A stretch of DNA of 64,000 nucleotides from Poindextera sp965277425 (GCA_965277425.1 CBDICR010000006.1:806001-870000); one strand, 5' to 3'. Positions 36,616 to 47,040 are shown, counted from the first letter of the stretch. Notes: generated from the sequence alone by a model not told the origin. Made by a program: numbers and translations.

Positions 36616-38112
36616 CTATTGCATAGTCGGGATCACAAAGGCCGAATCTTCGCTCAAGCCCTCCGGCCATCGGGCCGTGACGGTCTTGACCTTGGTGAAG
36701 AAGCGTACGCCGTCCATGCCGTGCTGGTTGGCGTCGCCGAAGGCCGAGCGCTTCCAGCCGCCAAATGTGTGATAGGCCACCGGCACGGGAATCGGCACAT
36801 TGATCCCCACCATGCCGACCTCGACCCGGGCGGCGAACTCGCGCGCGGCGCGGCCGTTGCGGGTGAAGATGGCCACGCCGTTGCCGTACTGGTGCTTTGA
36901 CGGCAGGGCTAGCGCCTCATCGAAGCTCTCGGCGCGGACCAGCTGCAGGACCGGGCCGAAGATCTCTTCCCTGTAGGTCCGCATCTGGGGTTTGACGTGG
37001 TCGAACAGGCAGGGGCCGATGAAGAAGCCGTGCTCGAAGCCCTGCAGGCTGAAGTCGCGCCCGTCGACGACCAGCTCGGCGCCCTCGTCGACGCCCATCT
37101 GGATATAGTCGGCGATCTTCTGGCGGTGCGCGGCGCTGACCACTGGGCCGTACTGGGCGGCGGCGTCGGAGGAGACGCCGACCTTCAGGGTTTCGATCTG
37201 GGCCAGCAGCCGCTCGCGCAGCGCCTCGGCGGTCTTAAGCCCCACCGGCACGGCCACCGGCAGCGCCATGCAGCGCTCGCCGGCCGAGCCATAGGCCGCG
37301 CCCATGATGTCGTTCACCGTCTGGTCGAGGTCGGCGTCCGGCATGACGATGGCGTGGTTCTTCGCCCCGCCCATGGCCTGGACGCGCTTTCCGTGCGCCG
37401 TGCCTGTCGCATAGACATGGTGGGCGATGTCCGAGGAGCCGACGAAGCTGACGGCCTTGATGTCCGGATGGGCCAGGATGGCGTCGACGCAGGCCTTGTC
37501 GCCATGCACCACGTTCAGCACCCCGGCCGGGCCGCCGGCCTCCATGAAGAGCTCGCCCAGGCGCAGCGGCACGCTCGGGTCCTTCTCCGAGGGCTTCAGG
37601 ATGAAGCTGTTGCCGACCGCGATGGCCACCCCGAACATCCACATCGGGATCATGGCCGGGAAGTTGAACGGGGTTATGCCCGCGACCACGCCCAGAGGCT
37701 GGCGCATGGAATAGACGTCGATGCCGGGTCCCGCGCCTTCGGTGTATTCGCCTTTCAGGGCATGCGGAATGCCGCAGGCGAACTCGATCACCTCCAGCCC
37801 GCGCTGCAGGTCGCCGCGCGAGTCGGCGATCACCTTGCCGTGCTCGGACGAGAGCAGCGCCGCCAGCTCGTCCATGCGCGCCTCGACCAGGCGCTTGAAC
37901 TCGAACATCACCCGCGCGCGGCGCTGGGGATTGGTCGCCGCCCAGCCGCCTTGCGCCTTCACCGCCGCCTGAACGGCTAAGTCCAGGTCGCCGGCGTCGG
38001 CCAGGGCCACCCGCGCCTGCACCTCGCCGGTATTGGGATCGAACACCTCGCCGAACCGGCCGGAGCGGCCGGGGACGGACTGGCCGTTCACGAAATGAGG
38101 AATGTCACGCAT
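36616..38112 (-). CDS. mmsA: CoA-acylating methylmalonate-semialdehyde dehydrogenase
   Basis: Converts methylmalonate or malonate semialdehyde to propionyl- or acetyl-CoA in valine and inositol degradation. The 498 residues match the family length. Seen: HFVNGQSVPGRSGRFGEVFD, GVVAGITPFNFPAMIPMWMF, LKPSEKDPSVPLRLGELF, KAVSFVGSSDIAHHVYATGT, AMGGAKNHAIVMPDADLDQT, and the catalytic cysteine in GSAGERCMALPVAVPVG. The start at 38112 begins the family N-terminus; the open frame to 38490 is shadow. No valine-pathway partners are adjacent. Confidence 0.93.
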   Translation of the reverse strand: MRDIPHFVNGQSVPGRSGRFGEVFDPNTGEVQARVALADAGDLDLAVQAAVKAQGGWAATNPQRRARVMFEFKRLVEARMDELAALLSSEHGKVIADSRGDLQRGLEVIEFACGIPHALKGEYTEGAGPGIDVYSMRQPLGVVAGITPFNFPAMIPMWMFGVAIAVGNSFILKPSEKDPSVPLRLGELFMEAGGPAGVLNVVHGDKACVDAILAHPDIKAVSFVGSSDIAHHVYATGTAHGKRVQAMGGAKNHAIVMPDADLDQTVNDIMGAAYGSAGERCMALPVAVPVGLKTAEALRERLLAQIETLKVGVSSDAAAQYGPVVSAAHRQKIADYIQMGVDEGAELVVDGRDFSLQGFEHGFFIGPCLFDHVKPQMRTYREEIFGPVLQLVRAESFDEALALPSKHQYGNGVAIFTRNGRAAREFAARVEVGMVGINVPIPVPVAYHTFGGWKRSAFGDANQHGMDGVRFFTKVKTVTARWPEGLSEDSAFVIPTMQ

Positions 38113-38244
38113 GGGCAGGGTCTCGCGGCAGGGAGCCGCCCTTTTAGGCCGCCGTCGGGGGCGAGGGTAGGGGCTAGAGGCTTGCCGGTCGAGGCTCTCG
38201 CGGCGCATGTTCGCGGTCATGATTGCATCGAACCGGGGCCGCAC

Positions 38245-38718
38245 ATGATCCTTCAAGCCGAAGGCGACTTCGCGCTGGCCGACGAGGCCGCGACTGCCCG
38301 TCTGGGTGCCGCGGTGGCCCGAACCCTGGCCGCCGGCGAGGCGGTCTGTCTGAAGGGGGTTCTGGGCGCCGGCAAGTCCACCCTGGCGCGCGGCCTGATC
38401 CGCGAGCGCACCGGGACGGTGGAGGACGTGCCAAGCCCGACCTTCACCCTGGTGCAGTTCTATGAGGGCGGCGGGCTGAAGCTGGCCCATTTCGACCTCT
38501 ATCGGCTGACCAAGCCGAACGAGGCGGAAGAGATCGGCCTGGACGAGGCGCTAGACGAGGGCGCCGCGATCATCGAATGGCCGGAACGGCTCGGGCGGCG
38601 CCTGCCGCGGCATCGACTCGACATAGAGATGCTGGTGGTGGGCGAAGCCGGCCGCGAGAGCCGGCTCGCGCGCCTCAATCCCCACGGAGCCTGGGAAGGA
38701 CGGCCGCTTGAGTTCTGA
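38245..38718 (+). CDS. tsaE: tRNA threonylcarbamoyladenosine ATPase TsaE
   Basis: ATPase that cycles the TsaBD complex in t6A synthesis. The 157 residues carry Walker A GVLGAGKSTLARGLIRE (about residue 45), PSPTFTLVQFYEGGG, the switch HFDLYRLTKPNEAEEIGLDE, and IIEWPERLGRRLP. The ATG at 38245 starts the domain; the frame from 38095 has no ribosome site. First gene of the tsaE-amgK-murU-addB-addA run; its end overlaps amgK by 11 bases. Confidence 0.93.
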   Translation: MILQAEGDFALADEAATARLGAAVARTLAAGEAVCLKGVLGAGKSTLARGLIRERTGTVEDVPSPTFTLVQFYEGGGLKLAHFDLYRLTKPNEAEEIGLDEALDEGAAIIEWPERLGRRLPRHRLDIEMLVVGEAGRESRLARLNPHGAWEGRPLEF

Positions 38719-39799
38719 TCGCGAGGCGGAAAAAGCCGCCTTTCTCGCCGCCAACGGCCTCGGCGACGCCCGGCGCGAGCGCCTGGCCGGCGACGCCTCC
38801 ACGCGTCTCTATGAGCGGCTGCATCGGGCGGGCGGCGCCAGCCTGATCTTCATGGACCAGCCGCCCAACGCCGAGACCGCCCCCTGCCCGCCGGACGCGA
38901 CCCCGGATCAGCGCCGGGCGCTGGGCTACAACGCCAGCGCCCGGCTGGCGGCGGGCCGGGTGGAAGCCTTCGTGGCCTGCGCCAGCTTTCTGCGCGGGCG
39001 CGGCCTTTCCGCGCCCCAGGTCATCGCCGCCGACGCGCCCGCGGGCCTGGCCGTCCTGGAAGACCTGGGCGACGACCTCTATGCGCGACTGATCGAGGCG
39101 GGCGAAGACGAGACCCCTCTTTATGAGGGCGCAATCGACGCCCTGACGCACCTGCACGCCGAGCCGCCGCCGGCGCGGCTGACCGGCCCAGGCGCCGACT
39201 GGCCGCTGCTGGTCTACGACGACCTCGCCTTGCAGACCGGCGGCGTGATGTTCCTGGAGTGGTGGCCGAACTATATCGGCCAGCCGCCGTTTTCGGCCGA
39301 GGCGGCGGCCGAATGGGAAGCGCTCTGGGCGCCGATCCGCGCTCGCGGCGTCGCCGGCGCCGACGTCTTCTGCCACCGCGACTATCATGCCGAGAACCTG
39401 ATCTGGCTCCCCGATCGGCCAGGAATCCGCAAGGTTGGCTTGCTGGACTTCCAGGACGCCCTGCGCGCCCATCCGGCCTGGGACCTGTCCATGCTGCTGC
39501 ATGACGGTCGCCGCGACGTCTCGCCGGAGCGCCAGACCGCGTCGCTGGACCGCTATCTGGCCGCGCGGCCGGACATCGATCGTGAGCGGTTCCTCGCCGA
39601 CTATCATGGCCTCGGCGCGCTGAACTGCGCCCGCATCCTGTTCATCTTCGCCCGCCAGGTCGCCGGCTTCGAACGGCCGCGCTACGCCGCCTTCATGCCG
39701 CGCATGTGGCGCTATCTGGATGGCTGCCTGGAGGCGCCGGAGCTGGCGCCGATCAAGGCCTGGTTCGCCCGCAACGTCTCTCGGGAGCCGCGCACGTGA
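38708..39799 (+). CDS. amgK: N-acetylmuramate/N-acetylglucosamine 1-kinase AmgK
   Basis: Phosphorylates MurNAc (and GlcNAc) at C1 in the cell-wall recycling bypass that avoids de novo UDP-MurNAc synthesis. The 363 residues have an aminoglycoside-phosphotransferase fold: LAGDASTRLYERLHR, AVLEDLGDDLYARLI, the catalytic loop VFCHRDYHAENLIWLP, and the metal-binding GLLDFQDALRAHPAWDLSML. The start is TTG (38708) within the tsaE end; murU follows with a GTGA overlap, which supports the assignment. Confidence 0.92.
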   Translation: MSSDREAEKAAFLAANGLGDARRERLAGDASTRLYERLHRAGGASLIFMDQPPNAETAPCPPDATPDQRRALGYNASARLAAGRVEAFVACASFLRGRGLSAPQVIAADAPAGLAVLEDLGDDLYARLIEAGEDETPLYEGAIDALTHLHAEPPPARLTGPGADWPLLVYDDLALQTGGVMFLEWWPNYIGQPPFSAEAAAEWEALWAPIRARGVAGADVFCHRDYHAENLIWLPDRPGIRKVGLLDFQDALRAHPAWDLSMLLHDGRRDVSPERQTASLDRYLAARPDIDRERFLADYHGLGALNCARILFIFARQVAGFERPRYAAFMPRMWRYLDGCLEAPELAPIKAWFARNVSREPRT

Positions 39800-40557
39800 G
39801 CGGACCGAAGACCGCCATGGTGCTGGCCGCCGGTCTGGGCGTGCGCATGCGCCCTTTGACCAACGACAAGCCAAAGGCCCTGGTCGTGGTTGCTGGCAAG
39901 ACGCTGATCGACCATGCGCTCGACCGGCTGGTGGAGGCGGGCGTCGAGACGGCGGTGGTCAATGTGCACGCCTTCGCCGACCAGCTCGAAGCTCATCTGG
40001 CCAGGCGCAAGACGCCACGCATCCTCATCTCCGACGAGCGCGACCAGGCGCTGGAAACCGGCGGCGGGTTGAAGAAGGCCATGCCCCTGCTTGGCCCGGG
40101 CCCGATCTGGGTCTGCAACATCGACGCCCCCTGGATCGAGCATGGCGCCTCGGCCCTGGACGCCGTCGCCACGGCTTTCGACCCGGCGAGGATGGAGGTC
40201 TGCCTGCTCTTGGCGCCCACCGCCGAGTCCGCCGGTTTCCACAACACCGCCGATGGCGCGAACACCGGGGACGTGTTTCGCGACGCCGACGGGCGGGTGC
40301 GGTTCAAGAGCCCGGGCGAGGCCGCGCCCTTCCTCTATGTCGGCTTCCACATCGCCAAGCTCGACGTGGTCGCCGACGGCCCCGAGGGCCCGTTCGGCCT
40401 TTTACCGGTCTGGAAAGACCTGGCGGCGCGCGGCCGCATCTTCGGCGTCGCCTCCCCGGGCCTGTGGATGCATGTCGGCACGCCAGCCGGCCTCGAGGCG
40501 GCCGAGCGCATCTACGCCTCGCATGCGGCGGGCGAGGACGGGCCGGCGAGCGGATGA
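39796..40557 (+). CDS. murU: N-acetylmuramate-alpha-1-phosphate uridylyltransferase MurU
   Basis: Forms UDP-MurNAc from MurNAc-1-phosphate and UTP, the step after AmgK. The 253 residues carry the nucleotidyltransferase signature MVLAAGLGVRMRPLTNDKPK (about residues 8-27), ISDERDQALETGGGLKKAMP and WVCNIDAPW. The C-terminus FGVASPGLWMHVGTPAGLEA fits MurU rather than full-length sugar-phosphate transferases. The start is GTG overlapping the amgK stop. Translationally coupled to addB. Confidence 0.92.
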   Translation: MSGPKTAMVLAAGLGVRMRPLTNDKPKALVVVAGKTLIDHALDRLVEAGVETAVVNVHAFADQLEAHLARRKTPRILISDERDQALETGGGLKKAMPLLGPGPIWVCNIDAPWIEHGASALDAVATAFDPARMEVCLLLAPTAESAGFHNTADGANTGDVFRDADGRVRFKSPGEAAPFLYVGFHIAKLDVVADGPEGPFGLLPVWKDLAARGRIFGVASPGLWMHVGTPAGLEAAERIYASHAAGEDGPASG

Positions 40558-43553
40558 ACCCGCTCGGCCAGCCGGCGCCGCGCTGGTTCACGATTCAGCC
40601 GCACCGGCCCTTCCTGGCGGATCTGGCGGAGGGCCTGATCGAGGCGCTGGCGCCGGGCGGACCGCAAGCCCTGTCCGACGCCGTGGTGCTGGTCCCCTCG
40701 CGGCGGGCGGCGCGCGGCCTGGCCGAGGCCTTCGTCGCCGCCGGCGGCGGCCGGGCGCTGCTGCTGCCGCAGATCCGCGCGCTCGGCGATCTGGACGAGG
40801 GCGAGCCGCCGTTCGAGCCCGGCGATATCGCGCTCGACCTGCCGCCCGCCATCTCGCCCTGGCGACGCCGCTTCGAACTGGCGCGGCTGGTCGCCGGGAA
40901 CGCGCCGGTGATCGGCCGCTCGCTCGACGCCACCGCGGCGCTCGAACTGGCCGACGCGCTGGGAGGCTTTCTCGACGGCGTGGACATCGACGAGGCCTGG
41001 CCCCTCGCGCCGCCCGCCGATTGGGTCGCGGCCGAGATGGCGCGCCACTGGCAGGTCTCGGCCGAGTTCCTTGAGCTCGCCGTGAAGGCCTGGCCGCTGC
41101 GCCTGGACGAACTTGGCCTGGTCGATGTGGCCGCGCGGCGCGTGGCGCTGACCCGGGCGCTGGCCGAAAGCTGGGCCAGCACGCCGCCGACCGGGGTGCT
41201 AGTCGCGGCCGGCTCGACCGGCTCGACGCCGGCGACCGCGGCCCTGCTCTCGGCGGTGGCGGGCGCGCCGCGGGGCCTGGTCGTCCTGCCTGGCCTCGAC
41301 CAGGATCTGGCCGATCCGGCCTGGGCCGAGGTCGGCGACCCGCATCCGCAGGGCGCCATGAAGCGGCTGCTGGCTCAGGCCGGCGTCGAACGGGGCGCGG
41401 TCAGGCCCTGGTCGCCGGCGCGGCCAGGCGACGCGCGCGGGCGCTGGCGGCGGCGGATCATCAATGAGGCGCTGCGACCAGCCGAGGCGACGGCCGACTG
41501 GCTCGACCAGATCGCGACGCTGAAGGCGGAGGGCGAGAGCGACGGGGTCGACCCGATCGCCGAGGGCCTGACCGGTCTTTCGCTCATCGCCGCGCGCAAC
41601 GAGGAGGAGGCCGCCCAGATCGCCGCCCTCGCCTTGCGCGAAGTGCTGGAGCCCCCCGGCCGGACCGCCGCCCTGGTGACCCCGGACGCCGGCCTGGCGC
41701 GGCGGGTCTCGGCGCGGCTGGCGCGATGGGGGGTCGAGGTCGATTCCTCCGCCGGCGCGCCGCTGGCGGGCCTGCCGGTCGGCCAGCTTACCGCTCTGAC
41801 CGTCCGGCAGGCGGCCGATCCGCTCGACCCGGTCGGATTATTGGCCATCCTGAAGCATCCGCTGGTGCGGCTGGGCGACGGCGCCGAGGCGCTGGAACGC
41901 TGGGCGCTGCGCGGCGCCCGGCCGCGCGACTGGGCGGACATCGCCGCGCGCCTGGCGGAAGCGGCGGCGCGAAGTCGTTCCGGCCTCGAAGCCGCCGATC
42001 GCCTCGCCGGCCTGTTGCGCGCGGCGCTGGAGATCGCCGCCGCGCCCTATACCGGCGAGACCGCGACCCCGGCCGAGGCGGCCAGGGCCCTGGCCAAGGC
42101 CATGGAGGCGCTGGCCGCCGGTCCGGACGCCGCCGATCCTGGCGGCCTTTGGGCTGGGGCGGCAGGGGAATGCGCCGGAGACCTGATCGCGGCGCTGATC
42201 GGCGAGAGCGACGGCCTGCCCGAGGTGACTCAGCGCCAGTTCGCCGACCTCGTCGAGGGCCTGCTGGCGGCCGAGACCGTCCGCCCCGGCGGCGCCAGCC
42301 ATCCGCGCCTGCGCATCCTGGGGGTACTGGAGGCGCGGCTCATCCATGCGGACCGGCTGATCCTGGGCGGGTTGGAAGAGGGCGTCTGGCCGCAGGCGGC
42401 GCCGGTCGATCCCTTCCTGTCGCGGACCATGCGCGAGGCGCAAGGCCTGTCCTCGCCGGAGCGGCGGATCGGCCTTTCCGCCCATGACTTCGCGCAGGCC
42501 GCCACGGCCGGCGAGGTCATCCTCTTGACCACCGCGCGCCGATCGGGCGCGCCCGCAACGCCTTCGCGCTGGCTGTGGCGTCTGCAGACCCTGGCGCGGG
42601 GCGCGCGGGTGCAGACGCCTTCCCGCCCGGACCTGGTCGCCTGGGCCCGCGCCCTCGATGCGCCCGACCGGTTCTCGCCCTCGCCGAGGCCGAGGCCGGC
42701 CCCGCCGGTCGCCGCTCGACCGCGCACGATGGCCGTCACCACCATCGAGCGCTGGCTGCGCGACCCCTATGCGGTCTATGCGCGCTACATTCTCGGCTTC
42801 TATCCGCTGGAGCGGCCGGCCGAGCCGATCGAGGCGCGGGCGCGCGGCTCGGCCGTGCACAAGGCGTTCGAGCGGTTCGCGGTGGAGCAGCCCGGCGAGC
42901 TGGGCGGCGGGGCCGAGGCCCTGTTCGCCGACATGCTGGTTGATGAGCTTGGCCGCGCGGGTATGCTGCGGCCACGGCTGGCGCGCGAGCGGGCGCTGGC
43001 GACACGCGCCGCGCCCTGGGTGGTCGAGTTCGAGCGCCGACGGCGCGACGGCGCGCGGCTGCTGATCGAGCAGAGCGGCGCCTTTCCGCTGCCGACGGCG
43101 GGCGGCGACTTTACCCTGACCGCCCGCGCCGACCGGATCGAACGTCGGGCCGATCGGACCGACGTGCTCGATTTCAAGACCGGCCTGCCGCCCAGCCGCA
43201 AGCAGGTGGAGAGCGGGCTGTCGCCGCAGCTGACCCTGACCGGGGCCTTGCTTCACCTGGGCGGATTCGCCGAGCTCGGTCCGACCCGTCCGGGCGAGCT
43301 GGTCTATGTGCGCATCCTCGGCGGCCGCGAAGGCGGACGCGAAGAGGTGCGCGCCAAGGCTGGCGAGAGCCTGGACATGGCGCTGACGGCGCTGGACGGC
43401 CTTCGCCGCCGCATCGACCTCTTCGACGACCCGGCCACGCCCTATGTTTCCTGGGCCGCGCCGCAATTCATCAACCAGTTCGAGGGCGATTACGACCACC
43501 TGGCCCGGCTTTGGGAATGGCACGTCATCGGCGAAGCGGAGACGGGCGAATGA
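40554..43553 (+). CDS. addB: Double-strand-break repair protein AddB
   Basis: Subunit of the AddAB helicase-nuclease that processes DNA ends for RecA (the alphaproteobacterial RecBCD equivalent). The 999 residues have a UvrD-like but inactivated helicase N-terminal half (VVLVPSRRAARGLAEAFV, VLVAAGSTGSTPATAALLSA, HADRLILGGLEEGVWPQ). The C-terminal RecB-type nuclease domain has GSAVHKAFERFA and LDFKTGLPPSRKQVESG with the Asp-x-Lys catalytic pair. The ATG overlaps the murU TGA, and addA overlaps its stop. Confidence 0.93.
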   Translation: MNPLGQPAPRWFTIQPHRPFLADLAEGLIEALAPGGPQALSDAVVLVPSRRAARGLAEAFVAAGGGRALLLPQIRALGDLDEGEPPFEPGDIALDLPPAISPWRRRFELARLVAGNAPVIGRSLDATAALELADALGGFLDGVDIDEAWPLAPPADWVAAEMARHWQVSAEFLELAVKAWPLRLDELGLVDVAARRVALTRALAESWASTPPTGVLVAAGSTGSTPATAALLSAVAGAPRGLVVLPGLDQDLADPAWAEVGDPHPQGAMKRLLAQAGVERGAVRPWSPARPGDARGRWRRRIINEALRPAEATADWLDQIATLKAEGESDGVDPIAEGLTGLSLIAARNEEEAAQIAALALREVLEPPGRTAALVTPDAGLARRVSARLARWGVEVDSSAGAPLAGLPVGQLTALTVRQAADPLDPVGLLAILKHPLVRLGDGAEALERWALRGARPRDWADIAARLAEAAARSRSGLEAADRLAGLLRAALEIAAAPYTGETATPAEAARALAKAMEALAAGPDAADPGGLWAGAAGECAGDLIAALIGESDGLPEVTQRQFADLVEGLLAAETVRPGGASHPRLRILGVLEARLIHADRLILGGLEEGVWPQAAPVDPFLSRTMREAQGLSSPERRIGLSAHDFAQAATAGEVILLTTARRSGAPATPSRWLWRLQTLARGARVQTPSRPDLVAWARALDAPDRFSPSPRPRPAPPVAARPRTMAVTTIERWLRDPYAVYARYILGFYPLERPAEPIEARARGSAVHKAFERFAVEQPGELGGGAEALFADMLVDELGRAGMLRPRLARERALATRAAPWVVEFERRRRDGARLLIEQSGAFPLPTAGGDFTLTARADRIERRADRTDVLDFKTGLPPSRKQVESGLSPQLTLTGALLHLGGFAELGPTRPGELVYVRILGGREGGREEVRAKAGESLDMALTALDGLRRRIDLFDDPATPYVSWAAPQFINQFEGDYDHLARLWEWHVIGEAETGE

Positions 43554-46500
43554 GCTCGGCTGTCCAGACCCAGATCAAGGCCTCCAACCCCGCCGCCTCG
43601 GTCTTCGTCACCGCCAATGCGGGCTCCGGCAAGACCCGCACCCTGGTCAGCCGGGTGGCGCGCCTGCTGCTCCAGGGAACGCCGCCCGAAGCCATTCTCT
43701 GCGTCACCTACACCAAGGCGGCGGCGGCGGAGATGCAGAACCGCCTGTTCGAACTGCTCGGCGAATGGGCGGTCGACGAAAACGAGACGCTCGCCAGAGC
43801 GCTTGTCGAACTCGACGAGAGCCCGGACAACCTGCCCCGCGCCCGAAAACTGTTCGCCCGCGCCCTCGAGACGCCCGGCGGGCTGAAGATCCAGACCATC
43901 CACGCCTTCTGCGAAAAGCTGCTGCACCGGTTTCCGCTCGAGGCGGGCGTCTCGCCCGGCTTCCAGGTGCTGGAGGACGCCGCCGCGGCCGAGGTCTCGG
44001 CCTATGCCCGCGACGCCGTCGCCGAGGCCGCCATCGAGGCCCCCGATGGACCGATCGGCCGGGCCTACGCCCATTTCGCGGTCGAGCTGGACTGGCAGCG
44101 CTTCAACGCCATGTTCGCCGATTTCGCGGCCCGGCGGGCGGCCATCCAGGCCTATGTGACCGCCAACGAAGCGGTGGAAGGCTACGGGAGCGACATCTGG
44201 TTCCGCTGCGGCTTCGCGGCCCGCATCGCGCCGGAAGCGATCGAAGCCGAGGCGCTCGCCGGCGTCGACTGGGCCGGCTGGCGCGACGCCGCCGCCGCCC
44301 TGTCCGGCGGCGCGTCCACCGACCAGGCCCTTGGCCGCGCCATGGCCGGCGTCGTGCAGGGCCATCCCTTTGCGCCGGTCTGGGCCGTCTTCTGCACCCA
44401 GGCCGGCCAGCCCCGCGCCAAGCTCGGCACCAAGGCGATCGGCCTGCGGGTCCAGACCTGGCTGGCGGCCGAACAGGCCCGGCTGGGCGCGGCCTGCGAG
44501 ACGGCCAAGGCAGCGCGCATCGCCCGCGACACCGAATACGCCCTGACGCTCGCGCTTACCTACGCCCAGCTCTACGAGGGCCAGAAGACGGCGATCGGCG
44601 CGCTGGATTTCGGCGACCTGATCGCGCGCACCCTGGATCTGCTCAAGGCCCGCGCCGACGCCGCATGGGTGCTCTACAAGCTGGACGGCGGCATCGACCA
44701 CATCCTGCTGGACGAAGCCCAGGACACCGCGCCGGACCAGTGGGAGATTCTCCACGCCCTGACCGACGAGTTCTTCGCCGGCGCCGGCCGCGAACCGCGC
44801 GCATACCGCACCGTCTTCGCCGTCGGCGACCGCAAACAGTCGATCTATTCCTTCCAGGGCGCGCAGCCGAAGCAGTTCGCCATCGAGGCGGAGCGCTATC
44901 GCGCTCAGGTCGAGGCGGCCGGCCGTGACTTCCTCAAGGCGCCGTTGGAGGACAGCTGGCGCTCGACCCCCGAGGTGCTACGCTTCGTCGATGCGGTCTT
45001 CGCCGACCCGCAAGCCGCCGCCGGCCTGATCCCGGAGCCGGACGACGGCCCGTTGCACCACCGGCCCTTGCGTGAGGCGGGCTTTGGCGCGGTCGAGTTC
45101 TGGCCGCTGGAGACCAGCGAACCGGAGGAGGAGACCGATCCCTGGGCCCCGGTGGACACCGAGCCGAAGGAAAGCGGCGGCAAGAAGCTCGCCCGGCGCA
45201 TCGCACGCTCGATCAAGACGATGATCGAGGCGAAGACGGCGGTGTTCGACAAGACCGCCAGGACGGTTCGCCCGGCGAGCGCCGGCGATTTCCTGATCCT
45301 GGTGCGGCGGCGAAACGCCCTCTTCCACGAGATCATCCGGGCGTTGAAGCGCGAGGGGGTGGCGTCCGGCGGAGCCGACCGGCTGAAGCTTTCCGAGCAC
45401 ATCGTCTTCCAGGACCTGGTGGCGCTCGGCCGTTTCGCGCGCTTTGCCGACGACGACCTGACCCTGGCGGCCCTTCTGCGCAGCCCCTTCTGCGACATCG
45501 ACGAGGACAGCCTGTTCGCCCTGGCCTATGGTCGCGGCGGCGCATCGCTGTGGGCGAGGCTGAACGCCCGCGCCGGCGAGCGCCCCCAATGGGCCGCGGC
45601 GCGCGATTTCCTGGGCTGGGCCAGGGCGCAGGCCGAGACCCGGCCGCCGTTCGATCTCTACAGCCGCATCTTAAGCCGGCTGGACGGCGAGGGCCGGTCC
45701 ATGCGGCTGCGGCTGCTTACGCGCTTCGGGCGCGAAGCCGAGGACGCCATCGAAGCCTTCCTCGGCGAGGCTCTGGGCCTTGAAAAACGCCGCGTGCACG
45801 ACCTGGAGCGGTTCCTGGACGAGATGGTCAGGACCGACCTGGAGGTGAAACGCGAGGCGGAGGACCTGGGCGGCGAGGTGCGGGTGATGACCGTGCATGG
45901 CGCCAAGGGGCTGGAGGCGCCGATCGTCATCCTGCCCGACACCACCACGCGCGCCGCCGCCCAGGGCGGCCCGTTGCTGGAGAGCGAGGGCGGCTTCCTC
46001 TGGGCGCCGCGCAAGCCCGACGACTGCCCGGCCTCGGCCGAGGCCAGAGCCGTGCGCGAGCAGGCCGCCGACCAGGAGAGCCTGCGCCTGCTCTATGTCG
46101 CCCTGACCCGGGCCCGCGATCGGCTGATCGTCGCCGGCGTAAAGACCAACGACCGGTTTTACCGCGGCAGCTGGCACGACATCGCCAGTCGCGGGCTGGA
46201 GCGGCCGCAGATCGCCGCCGAAACCCGGCTGATCGAGGACGGTGCGGACGGGATACGCTACGGCGCCGATCCGGTCGCGACGAGCGCGGCGGCGACGACC
46301 GCCCCGCCGCTTGCCGCCCTGCCGGACTGGGCGCGGCGGTTTGCGCCGCCCGAGCCGCTGGTGGTGCGCTACGCCTCGCCCTCGAGCTTCGCTGACGCGG
46401 AAAAAGGGCCCTCGCCCTCGCCGCTCGCCGAGCGCGACGGCCTCGGCCGGTTCCGGCGCGGCGTCCTGATCCATCGGCTGCTGCAATGGCTGCCCGATCT

Positions 46501-46987
46501 GGCGGCGAACAGGCGGCCCGGCGCGGCGGCGAGCCTGCTGGCCCGCGAGCCCGACCTGAGCGACAGCCAGCGCGAGGAAATGGCCGCCGCCGCCCTCGGC
46601 GTCCTGAACGACGAGCGGTTTGCGGCCGTGTTCGGGCCCGGCTCGCGCGCCGAAGCCGCCATCGCCGGCGGCGCCAAGACCCTGCCGGCCGGCCTGGCGG
46701 TTTCGGGCCGCATCGACCGGCTGCTGGTCGGGCCGGACCGCGTGCTGGTGGTGGATTTCAAGACCAACCGCCCGGCGCCCGAACGGATCGAGGACGCCGA
46801 CCGCGCCTACCTGACCCAGATGGCGCTCTATGTCGCCGTCCTGGCCGAGGTCTTTCCCGGCCGCGGCGTCGAGGCGGCCATCGTCTGGACCGATGGACCA
46901 AAGCTGATGCCCATCCCAGAAAAGATCCTGCGCGAAACCCTGGACGCGGTCAGAGCTGTGGTTGAACGCGAGGCCGGCTCTGCTTAG
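43550..46987 (+). CDS. addA: Double-strand-break repair helicase-nuclease AddA
   Basis: Motor and nuclease subunit of AddAB, 1145 residues. UvrD/RecB helicase motifs: TANAGSGKTRTLVSRVARLL (Walker A, about residue 21), CVTYTKAAAAEMQNRL, IQTIHAFCEKLLHRFPLEAG, LLDEAQDTAPDQWEIL, GDRKQSIYSFQGAQP, RVMTVHGAKGLEAPIVILP and LLYVALTRARDRLI. The C-terminal nuclease domain includes VLVVDFKTNRPAPERI. Encoded immediately after addB with an ATGA overlap; trxA follows after 53 bases. Confidence 0.95.
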   Translation: MSSAVQTQIKASNPAASVFVTANAGSGKTRTLVSRVARLLLQGTPPEAILCVTYTKAAAAEMQNRLFELLGEWAVDENETLARALVELDESPDNLPRARKLFARALETPGGLKIQTIHAFCEKLLHRFPLEAGVSPGFQVLEDAAAAEVSAYARDAVAEAAIEAPDGPIGRAYAHFAVELDWQRFNAMFADFAARRAAIQAYVTANEAVEGYGSDIWFRCGFAARIAPEAIEAEALAGVDWAGWRDAAAALSGGASTDQALGRAMAGVVQGHPFAPVWAVFCTQAGQPRAKLGTKAIGLRVQTWLAAEQARLGAACETAKAARIARDTEYALTLALTYAQLYEGQKTAIGALDFGDLIARTLDLLKARADAAWVLYKLDGGIDHILLDEAQDTAPDQWEILHALTDEFFAGAGREPRAYRTVFAVGDRKQSIYSFQGAQPKQFAIEAERYRAQVEAAGRDFLKAPLEDSWRSTPEVLRFVDAVFADPQAAAGLIPEPDDGPLHHRPLREAGFGAVEFWPLETSEPEEETDPWAPVDTEPKESGGKKLARRIARSIKTMIEAKTAVFDKTARTVRPASAGDFLILVRRRNALFHEIIRALKREGVASGGADRLKLSEHIVFQDLVALGRFARFADDDLTLAALLRSPFCDIDEDSLFALAYGRGGASLWARLNARAGERPQWAAARDFLGWARAQAETRPPFDLYSRILSRLDGEGRSMRLRLLTRFGREAEDAIEAFLGEALGLEKRRVHDLERFLDEMVRTDLEVKREAEDLGGEVRVMTVHGAKGLEAPIVILPDTTTRAAAQGGPLLESEGGFLWAPRKPDDCPASAEARAVREQAADQESLRLLYVALTRARDRLIVAGVKTNDRFYRGSWHDIASRGLERPQIAAETRLIEDGADGIRYGADPVATSAAATTAPPLAALPDWARRFAPPEPLVVRYASPSSFADAEKGPSPSPLAERDGLGRFRRGVLIHRLLQWLPDLAANRRPGAAASLLAREPDLSDSQREEMAAAALGVLNDERFAAVFGPGSRAEAAIAGGAKTLPAGLAVSGRIDRLLVGPDRVLVVDFKTNRPAPERIEDADRAYLTQMALYVAVLAEVFPGRGVEAAIVWTDGPKLMPIPEKILRETLDAVRAVVEREAGSA

Positions 46988-47040
46988 ATCGAGGGCCGGA
47001 GCCCATTTAGGGGTCATTCCGAATTAGGAGCTTGCGCTCA